From Sphingomonas cannabina (GTDB taxonomy: Bacteria; Pseudomonadota; Alphaproteobacteria; Sphingomonadales; Sphingomonadaceae): a DNA stretch of 64,000 bases. The notes beneath the pieces are model-generated. The model saw nothing but the letters and a program-made list of their open reading frames with translations. It was not told the origin of the DNA and did not search any database. Where the stretch lies: positions 3,209,001 to 3,273,000 of the forward strand of contig NZ_CP090059.1 in assembly GCF_021391395.1 (NCBI RefSeq). The letters are read 5' to 3'. The position numbers and the translations under genes are program-made. Of the stretch, positions 42,946 to 49,940 are shown one piece after another (within the stretch, counting starts at the first letter, position 1; each line of letters opens with the position of its first letter).

Positions 42946-43900
42946 CCGCCAACCTCTTCAAAGCGGCGCGGGTCCGGCGGAACTCGGCATCCGCCTGCGC
43001 CGGCGCTCCCATGACCGTCATGCCATCCGGCACGGGCTTAACGACCACCGCTCCCAGGCCAACGACCGCATCCGCACCAATCGTCACCTGATTCATGATG
43101 GTCGCGGAAGGCGCAATCCATGCGCGATCGCCGATCTTGACGCTGCCACCGATCATCGCTTCGGCGATAATCGCCACGTCCTCGCCAACTATCACATTAT
43201 GCGCGACATGGACCTGGTTATCGATGCGAGCACGGGCGCCGATAATGGTGGGATTGAGCGTTCCGCGGTCGATGCTAGTGTTTGATCCGATCTCGACGTC
43301 GTCACCGATCACGACGCCGCCGACATGGGGGAACTTCTCCAGTTCCCCTATCTCGTTCCGCTCGTAGCCGAAGCCGTCAGCGCCAATCACGGTGCCGCCG
43401 GCAATCGTTACGCGACTACCAAGGCGGACATCCTGCATCAGCGACACATTGGGCCCGATCACGCATTCCGCACCAATGACACAGCCCGGTCCGATCAAGC
43501 AGAAAGGGCCGATCGAAGCGCTAGGATCGAGCTGGGCCGTTTCATCGACCACCGTCGTAGGATGTACGCCTGCAGGCGGACGGGCCGGCGCGAAGAAGTG
43601 CTTCACGGCACGCATAAACGCGAGCCGCGCGGCAGGAACGACTATCAGCGTCGTGTCCTGCAAACCCCGCAAGGTATCGACGGCGCTCTCCTCGCAGATC
43701 AACGTAACGCCCGCGAGCTTACCGCGAAGCTCACTCAGCCGCTCCTCGGTGAGAGGACGCGAAAGAAAGCTGAGCCCATTTGGCTTGAGAGCATCCAAGG
43801 CACTTGGTGCGGTGATGCACCGATCCGCATCGCCAAGAACGGCGCCCTCCGGCCAAATCTTGTCCCGGATATCCCGGGCGTTAGGAGAATTTCCCACCAT
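42935..43900 (-). CDS. LpxD-like left-handed beta-helix acyltransferase
   Basis: 321 residues. The N-terminal part (GLSFLSRPLTEERLSEL ... RLAFMRAVKHFFAP) resembles the LpxD nucleotide-binding domain. From about residue 100 there are hexapeptide repeats, with the LpxD-like GGTVIGADGFGYE, GVVIGDDVEIGSNTSIDRG and DNQVHVAHNVIVGED (catalytic His in AHN). The C-terminal coil (PSATIMNQVTIGADAVVGLGAVVVKPVP) is more like small sugar N-acyltransferases. It is probably not the lipid A enzyme, because it sits in the polysaccharide operon. The ATG at 43900 has AGAGG close by; GTG 43915 is possible. Confidence 0.82.
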   Translation of the reverse strand: MVGNSPNARDIRDKIWPEGAVLGDADRCITAPSALDALKPNGLSFLSRPLTEERLSELRGKLAGVTLICEESAVDTLRGLQDTTLIVVPAARLAFMRAVKHFFAPARPPAGVHPTTVVDETAQLDPSASIGPFCLIGPGCVIGAECVIGPNVSLMQDVRLGSRVTIAGGTVIGADGFGYERNEIGELEKFPHVGGVVIGDDVEIGSNTSIDRGTLNPTIIGARARIDNQVHVAHNVIVGEDVAIIAEAMIGGSVKIGDRAWIAPSATIMNQVTIGADAVVGLGAVVVKPVPDGMTVMGAPAQADAEFRRTRAALKRLADAD

Positions 43901-43948
43901 TGCCCCTCTTCGCACTGTCGTTGATCATCGCGACCTGCCGCTTACACC

Positions 43949-44566
43949 CTAGAGATCAGCAAAATTCCTGAGCAGCATCGCGCCGAAATGATGACTTTTC
44001 TCGGGGTGGAACTGCACCCCCCAGACATTGCCACGCCGCACCGCGCACGCGAATGGCGCCCCATAGGTCGCAGTGGCCGCCTGGTCGGCTGGATCGGCAC
44101 ATGCGTAATAGAAGGAATGGAGGAAATAGAAGCGGGCATCCCGCTCCAGCCCCTGGAACAACCCTCCACCATTCGATAAAGGTTCGACATCGTTCCAGCC
44201 CATGTGCGGCAACGGCAGCTTCTCCGGCAGCGGCATTGAACGAAAATGCCGCACCGTACCCGGAATCCAGCCAAGTCCCCGCCCGCGCCCTTCCTCACTG
44301 CTGTCAGCAAGAATCTGCATGCCGACGCAGATGCCTATCACCGGCACCTTGTGGCCCACCACCTTCTCCTCGAGCAGCGGACGCATGCCAGACACCTCTA
44401 GCAATTCCATGGCGTGATCGAACGCACCCACGCCGGGCAGCACGATCCGCTCAGCATCCGCGAGCTCGGCGGCGGTGCGCGCTGCCTTGGCAGGCACGTT
44501 CATCCGCTTGTACATGTTGAGGAACGCCCCGATGTTCCCCAAGCCGTAGTCGACAATGGAGATCAA
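43949..44566 (-). CDS. wbuY: HisH-like glutamine amidotransferase (WbuY type)
   Basis: 205 residues, class I glutaminase. SIVDYGLGNIGAFLN, the oxyanion PGVGAFDHAM, nucleophile Cys80 in GICVGMQILADSSEEG and the His-Glu pair in VQFHPEKSH are intact. It releases ammonia from glutamine for the partner HisF-like barrel. The start is TTG 44566, in a TTGA overlap with the wbuX-like stop; no other start within 18 codons exists. Confidence 0.92.
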   Translation of the reverse strand: MISIVDYGLGNIGAFLNMYKRMNVPAKAARTAAELADAERIVLPGVGAFDHAMELLEVSGMRPLLEEKVVGHKVPVIGICVGMQILADSSEEGRGRGLGWIPGTVRHFRSMPLPEKLPLPHMGWNDVEPLSNGGGLFQGLERDARFYFLHSFYYACADPADQAATATYGAPFACAVRRGNVWGVQFHPEKSHHFGAMLLRNFADL

Positions 44567-45717
44567 CGGATGATCGCCCGCTGGATACCAGCCATACGAA
44601 GAATCCTTGCGCCCAGATCCATAATCATCTTGTCGTTCTTGTAGTCGCGGAAGGTCTTGTTCGGGCCGTCGTGCAACGCCCGGAGCTCGGCGACCGAGAT
44701 GCCGAGTTTGGTCGCGATATATTCAAAATCCTCGGCAATGGTCTCTGGATCATAGGCGGGAACGGCTACCTTCCCAAGCGCCTCATCCCGCGTCATCTGA
44801 CCAGTGAGGATCAGACTCGAAAAATGCGCGCGGCGCTTGTCGTATCCGAACTTGGTCGGCAGCCAGTAGCTTTCATAGAAGCGGGTGAAACGCGATTCAT
44901 AGTGCTTGTGAGCGTAGCGCTGCCATCCGAACCGGTCGATCAGCTCCTGCATCGCCGCCTCCTTACGGAAGGGAATGTAGTTGAGTGGCTTCACGACACG
45001 CACGCCCTTGGCAAAGCGATACCACACTTTGAAGCGCAGCACTCCCGCCAGAGGAAATTTCTTGAGCGGTCGAGTGCCGAATCGGCGATGGATGTCCTTC
45101 AGCTGGCGCAGGTCGGACGCGTGATAGTGCCATTCTAGCGGCTCGCGCACACATTCGGTGGAATAGTTCGCGCCGGTCAGAATGTAGGTCACTTTGTTCT
45201 TCGCGGCGAAGTTATAGAGTCCCGCAAAGAACGCATGATCCTGCGGCGTGTCCAGATGCGGTACACTCGCCTTGAAAAAGGCAAGCTGCAGGTCACGCAT
45301 TTCTGGCCAGTCCACGACTTCCGTGAAAAGATCGAGGTTTAACCCGTCCACCAGCCTTTCTATGTTGTTGACCGCCTGCTGAGAATTCCACCCCGCATCA
45401 ACGTGATAGAGTAACGGACGAAGGCCGAATCTTTCCTTGGCTATGTACGTAACATAACTACTGTCGACTCCGCCGCTGAGGCCGATCAGGCAATCATGAT
45501 CACGCTCTCTGCCATCGCGCTTGATCTGCTCGACCTGCGCCATAATCTCACGCTCCCCGCGCTCGTCGGGGTGCCAATTTGGCAGGATGTTATCATAATA
45601 GTTGTTACAATAATCACACCATCCACGCTCGTCGAACACTATGCTCGAGTCACTCGTATCCATGATGCAGTTGTTACAAATTTGATATGGACGCACGTTG
45701 TCTCTCGCGTAAGGCAT
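44563..45717 (-). CDS. wbuX: N-acetyl-sugar amidotransferase (WbuX/WbpG/PseA family)
   Basis: 384 residues. A zinc-ribbon-like Cys set (ICNNC at 13-17, CDYC at 34-37) precedes the PP-loop LIGLSGGVDSSYVTY (SGGVDS at 81-86). ILTGANYSTECVREPLEWHYHASDLRQLKDIH and FGWQRYAHKHYESRFTRFYESYWLP are typical of the family. It uses ATP to activate an N-acetyl carbonyl, and ammonia then gives an acetamidino group. It needs the HisH/HisF pair as ammonia source. Its first codon opens the amidotransferase module after the MITE-like element. Confidence 0.93.
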   Translation of the reverse strand: MPYARDNVRPYQICNNCIMDTSDSSIVFDERGWCDYCNNYYDNILPNWHPDERGEREIMAQVEQIKRDGRERDHDCLIGLSGGVDSSYVTYIAKERFGLRPLLYHVDAGWNSQQAVNNIERLVDGLNLDLFTEVVDWPEMRDLQLAFFKASVPHLDTPQDHAFFAGLYNFAAKNKVTYILTGANYSTECVREPLEWHYHASDLRQLKDIHRRFGTRPLKKFPLAGVLRFKVWYRFAKGVRVVKPLNYIPFRKEAAMQELIDRFGWQRYAHKHYESRFTRFYESYWLPTKFGYDKRRAHFSSLILTGQMTRDEALGKVAVPAYDPETIAEDFEYIATKLGISVAELRALHDGPNKTFRDYKNDKMIMDLGARILRMAGIQRAIIR

Positions 45718-45763
45718 TAACGCTTGAATTTGTCGCGACTTCTCGTTGCGATGTCACCCCTTA

Positions 45764-46032
45764 GGATCCAGACCCAAAATCGGCAATGCCTTGGATCGCC
45801 CGAAGAGGCGCACCGGCAAGAAGCACGGCGCAGACGTGTAGCTGAAGCTACGCGCAAGCAAGCAACGCCGACCAGCGGGCTCCTGAACGCGAACGCGCAG
45901 CAACGAGCGGATTTTGGCGCATGGCGTTATCGCTCGTCAGTCACGATGCTATCCGCATCGCTCTCTCCTCACTCCTAGCTCTGCGCCAAAATCAGTTCAG
46001 TCCAGGGCCTTGCCGGTTATGGGTCTGGATCC
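45764..46032. mobile_element. MITE-like palindromic element inside the polysaccharide operon
   Basis: 269 bases, no gene, between wzy-like and wbuX-like genes (gap 45718-46076). The ends GGATCCAGACCCA and TGGGTCTGGATCC are exact 13-base inverted repeats, and similarity continues for about 33 bases (left CGGCAATGCCTTGGA, right TCCAGGGCCTTGCCGG). A second inverted pair, GATTTTGGCGC (45910-45920) and GCGCCAAAATC (45983-45993), lies inside. No clear target-site duplication is visible. It would interrupt the minus-strand transcript with a long fold. Confidence 0.75.
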
Positions 46033-46076
46033 CAGCATCGTTCGCCGACCCGAGAAAGCGCGAGGTCAGCGCCTGG

Positions 46077-47453
46077 TCAAACTTCGCCTCTCGGACCATA
46101 AAAGCGGAACAGGGCCAGCCATGCCAACCCGCCGAACGAGACCAGGAACGTCGATAGATGCACGTTGGTCAACGTGAGCCCGACCGGCACCATCAATACG
46201 AGCACCAGTTGCCGATTCCATTTCGCCGAGAGTTGGTCCAAAAACTTAAGATAGAAAGCCAGAACAATCGAAATCACCAGTACGCCAAACCAGCTCGCAG
46301 CGGCCACCCCCTCACCCACAAATGGGTTAGCGTTAAGATTCACGCGACTGTAGAAACCATAATACTCCGCGCCGACTATCTGACCTAGGACGGGCCAGAA
46401 CTGATCAAGCCGAAAGGTGGCAGGCGGCGGCAAAATGAGATTCAATCCGGACAGGTTGCTCCACCAAGTATATCCCTTGACCGAAAACACGTCGTAATAT
46501 TGAGCAAACGTCTGCGCAGGAATGGATATAGACCTAAGCAGAATAAGATCCGCAAGGAAGCGCACAAACCGCGTTGAACTCGTCAGCAGGGCGCTAACGA
46601 GACATATCATTACCATACCCGCAGTGAAGTGGTAGAGTTTCAGGCCAGACCAACGGAACGCGGCGGCTGTGACAAGCATGGCCAAGGGAATAACCAGCGA
46701 TATCTTGGACGCATCGACCATGTATGACATGATCATACCCAGTATTCCCAATATCACCAGCGGCCACCGGGAAGGGCGCGCCGCCCCAATCGCGATCAAC
46801 AGAGGGGCGAAAATAGAGCCGTAGTAGGTGCGCAGATAGCCCGTAACCCCGACGGTCCGATCTGCAGCGACGAATCGTTGGACGTAAACATCATCTATGC
46901 CAGCAAAGGTCATGATGTCATTGAAAACATACCATATAACAACCGTACTTAAAGCAAATAGAATTGCAATGACACTTACCAATAGGTATCCAGGCTCAAA
47001 TCCGTCGCTTGGATTCTCCACATGAGATTTATTAGTTATATGGCATATCAACAGAAAGCCGATCGAGAAAGATGCCAGGCTTGGTATGTATTCTCCCGCC
47101 CCCTTTGCACCAATCATCATTGTGATTGCCATAGTGGGCACATACAAGAAGGCGTACATGAACCATATGATTATGGAGGATGGCCTGTTGAATTTTGAAG
47201 GAAGAAAAAGCGATACTATAGCAACGGACAAATATATAAATGATAATTCATAAAAATTGAGATCACTATATATCAGACCAGTATAGCCCCATTCCAAACT
47301 GATGTAACTCCAGTACACCTGCCTGAATGTTATCAAATATACCAAGCCAATAATCATATTGACGGTCCGGCCGATACTGAAGATCGACTCCTGACATCCG
47401 ATCGCGCTGCAATCTGGCGTCGACTCGATTATTCCGATTTCCGGACCGCTCAT
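46077..47453 (-). CDS. Oligosaccharide repeat-unit polymerase-like membrane protein (Wzy)
   Basis: 458 residues with about 11-12 membrane segments and large loops (FAGIDDVYVQRFVAADRTVGVTGYLRTYYGSIFAP and LILPPPATFRLDQFWPVLGQIVG...FYSRVNLNANPFVGEGVAAASWFG). Layout and low sequence conservation are typical of Wzy polymerases, but no strict motif exists. ATG 47453 overlaps the upstream glycosyltransferase stop (ATGA); the open frame upstream is a shadow. The first half of the gene is clearly AT-richer than the second. Confidence 0.75.
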   Translation of the reverse strand: MSGPEIGIIESTPDCSAIGCQESIFSIGRTVNMIIGLVYLITFRQVYWSYISLEWGYTGLIYSDLNFYELSFIYLSVAIVSLFLPSKFNRPSSIIIWFMYAFLYVPTMAITMMIGAKGAGEYIPSLASFSIGFLLICHITNKSHVENPSDGFEPGYLLVSVIAILFALSTVVIWYVFNDIMTFAGIDDVYVQRFVAADRTVGVTGYLRTYYGSIFAPLLIAIGAARPSRWPLVILGILGMIMSYMVDASKISLVIPLAMLVTAAAFRWSGLKLYHFTAGMVMICLVSALLTSSTRFVRFLADLILLRSISIPAQTFAQYYDVFSVKGYTWWSNLSGLNLILPPPATFRLDQFWPVLGQIVGAEYYGFYSRVNLNANPFVGEGVAAASWFGVLVISIVLAFYLKFLDQLSAKWNRQLVLVLMVPVGLTLTNVHLSTFLVSFGGLAWLALFRFYGPRGEV

Positions 47454-48613
47454 GAAGATGCAACTCCCTGCTCGCCGATAGGCGAGCGCCCCGCCAACCC
47501 CTGCATGACAAGAGACTGATATTCCGCGAAAACTCTTGGCCAATCCCACATTGCGCTTAACCGCCGCACACCATTGGTGACGAGCGAGGCGCGCACCTCT
47601 TCGTCTTGCCAGACGCGCTCCATTGCCGCCAGGATCGACAATGGGTCCATCGGGTCGCAATACAGCGCAGCCTCGCCGCAGACGGCGTGCGCAAAATCCA
47701 TATCTGATGTGACGATCGGCTTTCGATGATCCATCGCCTCGACATAGGGGAGACCGAAGGTCTCGAGCAACGTCGGCATCAGCAGCGCGTCGCAAGCCTG
47801 GTAGAGCGCCGGAATATACTCGGCGGAGACGCGGCCGACGTTTATCAGAACGTCGTCTAGGTTGCCGCACTTGATCCGATCCAGAAACCGCCCTGCCGCT
47901 TCATGCTCCTTCGGATCGATCGTCAGCACGATCACGACATCGACATCGCGCGCCTTGAGTTCCGCGGCGACGCGCTCGAGGATATCAATATTCTTATGAG
48001 GATAGTAATTCGCCGGATACACGAACTTGAATCGGCCTTTCGGCAGGTCGAATACAGATTTTTTCGACGATGAGGCCTCGGCCACGGTCACCGCGGCAGG
48101 AACCAGAACCACATTGTCTAAACGATAGCGCGCCTCGAGACGGCTCTTCATTGCCTGTGTTTGAGCCATGATTACGGCGGCTCTTCGCAAATACGCCTCA
48201 AAAAAATGGAGCTTCAATCTGAAGAACACCTTGTCTCGTAAAGGCAGCTTCCCCCATATCGCATGATTCGGATATACGGCGAACGCCCAATCGAAGTTGT
48301 ACACTTGATGCACGTCCGTTGGGATAACAATATCCCCGAAATTCAATATAGCATCTATCCCGAGATTGTTCAAAAGGTTTGGCATGATGAATCGATATAG
48401 CGGCAGCGTTGCTAAATTACTGTGCGCCCAGCGCGGAATATCAATTATCTTGATATTATCAGATTCAAAACTAGCATAGCTGCATCTATCTGGCGTCAGG
48501 ACAAAATAGGTATCATCTGGCTCGCTCTCGGCCAGGAGACGAAGATAAGTATCAAATATAATCTTCCCACCACCGACTTTTGACTTCAGCCCATTCACCA
48601 GAATGTTCGACAA
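47450..48613 (-). CDS. Glycosyltransferase family 4
   Basis: 387 residues. GT4 hallmarks: GGGKIIFDTYLRLL near the start, FKFVYPANYYPHKNIDILERV, INVGRVSAEYIPALYQACDALLMPTLLETFGLPYVEAMDHRKPIVTSDMDFAHAVCGEAALYCDPMDP (the EX7E region). It is a cytosolic, membrane-associated transferase building the repeat unit. The start is TTG 48613 with AGGAG seven bases upstream. The 5' half is AT-rich compared with its 3' half. Confidence 0.88.
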   Translation of the reverse strand: MSNILVNGLKSKVGGGKIIFDTYLRLLAESEPDDTYFVLTPDRCSYASFESDNIKIIDIPRWAHSNLATLPLYRFIMPNLLNNLGIDAILNFGDIVIPTDVHQVYNFDWAFAVYPNHAIWGKLPLRDKVFFRLKLHFFEAYLRRAAVIMAQTQAMKSRLEARYRLDNVVLVPAAVTVAEASSSKKSVFDLPKGRFKFVYPANYYPHKNIDILERVAAELKARDVDVVIVLTIDPKEHEAAGRFLDRIKCGNLDDVLINVGRVSAEYIPALYQACDALLMPTLLETFGLPYVEAMDHRKPIVTSDMDFAHAVCGEAALYCDPMDPLSILAAMERVWQDEEVRASLVTNGVRRLSAMWDWPRVFAEYQSLVMQGLAGRSPIGEQGVASS

Positions 48614-48627
48614 AACACTCTCCTGTT

Positions 48628-49836
48628 TTAGGCGGAAGCGCGCTCGATCCGGCTCGTGGATTCGGATTGACCGGTCACCTTCCCCACGAGCGTATCCCAG
48701 TCAAGAACCTCCTCGAAGGTTCGCCGGGCGCCGGCGGCCATGGACGCCAGACGCTCCGGATCGGAAACCAGCTCCTCGATTATTTCGGCGAGCCGATCGG
48801 CGCGTATCTCGTCGCGTGACAGCTCGATGATATTGTCATGCGCGTTCATATAAGACGTATCCTGCGCGCCGAAATTGCCGACGACCAGCGGCAATCCCAT
48901 GGACACCGCCTGGACCCAGAGGCTCGACTGGCTGGCAGGAAAGATGGCGAGATCGGCCATGTCCATGAAGCGGAACAGGCCCGCGTTGTCCTGCCACCCG
49001 ACGAAATGAATGCGCGGGTCATCGCCTGCGACCTCCCGCAACATGGCTGCATATTCCTCCTCACCGATATTTGCCGCGCCTACAATCACGAGCTCGATTG
49101 GCTGATGCGGCAGCCTCCGCACAGCCTCTATCAGCAACTCGGTGCGCTTGAGCTTGGCGAACTTCCCCCCCGAGAAGATCACCTTTGTCTCGGGCGCTAT
49201 CCCCAGCTCTTTACGCAGGGCGCGGCCTTCCTCGCGTCGAGCGATCTCGATGCCACTATCCATATCCGCCCCTAAAGGGAGCAATGTCATCTGATCCCAG
49301 CTTACCCCATAAACCTCATTAAGAAAATCTCCGGATCCAGGAGTGACTGGATAAATCGCATCAAGATATGGCAATCCACGATATAATATAAATTTACGCA
49401 GTACGCCATGAAGTATCTTTATGGATGCCCAATTTTTTCCAGAATTGCTGTAGTCAGCGTGATAATCCATTACAAATCGAACATGTGGATTTCGCTTTTT
49501 GTAACGAACAACCTCAAGCATATCCGGCATGATATCGAGCATGAATATCATGTCCGGCGCCACTTCTTTGATGGCTTCCTTGACACCCCGATAGGAACGG
49601 AGTTTATGAAGTAAATTCATCCGAAATTGGGCACGTATTACTTTCAAATCGTCAATGTAATACACCATACCTGGCTTCGTCGCATCGTGCCGATTAGCAA
49701 TAAAGTCAAAAACTGATTCGTATGTTGAAGTAAATATCGTCACCTGGTGACCGTGTTTACGAAAATATTTCACAAGAATGTTTTCTTGGGAACCGATATT
49801 TTCATCAAACAGGTCACACATGATGAGAATTTTCAA
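48628..49836 (-). CDS. Glycosyltransferase family 4
   Basis: 402 residues. The N-terminus KILIMCDLFDENIGSQENILVKYFRKHGHQVTIFTS is an acceptor-domain start. VIFSGGKFAKLKRTELLIEAV and LFRFMDMADLAIFPASQSSLWVQAVSMGLPLVVGN form the donor domain. The start is TTG 49836 with GGAGG seven bases upstream. There is a sharp internal change: the N-terminal coding part (49300-49836) is AT-rich (one 60-base line has 19 G+C) while 48630-49250 is GC-rich like its neighbours. Confidence 0.86.
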   Translation of the reverse strand: MKILIMCDLFDENIGSQENILVKYFRKHGHQVTIFTSTYESVFDFIANRHDATKPGMVYYIDDLKVIRAQFRMNLLHKLRSYRGVKEAIKEVAPDMIFMLDIMPDMLEVVRYKKRNPHVRFVMDYHADYSNSGKNWASIKILHGVLRKFILYRGLPYLDAIYPVTPGSGDFLNEVYGVSWDQMTLLPLGADMDSGIEIARREEGRALRKELGIAPETKVIFSGGKFAKLKRTELLIEAVRRLPHQPIELVIVGAANIGEEEYAAMLREVAGDDPRIHFVGWQDNAGLFRFMDMADLAIFPASQSSLWVQAVSMGLPLVVGNFGAQDTSYMNAHDNIIELSRDEIRADRLAEIIEELVSDPERLASMAAGARRTFEEVLDWDTLVGKVTGQSESTSRIERASA

Positions 49837-49940
49837 CGAACCGCCTCCACCGATAGCATATCGGATTGCCCATCTGAGCTAGTAACTTGCAATGAGACTC
49901 AGTTAGTCAAATGTTGCTTTATCGACCTTCATTATCACGC

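Noticed and set aside
42935..43900. Calling the acyltransferase the lipid A gene lpxD
   Set aside because: It is not near bamA, fabZ or lpxA and has a different C-terminal coil; the operon context is polysaccharide synthesis.
47454..47870. N-terminal extension of the wzy-like protein
   Set aside because: It lies inside the upstream glycosyltransferase in another frame; the ATGA overlap at 47453 fixes the start.
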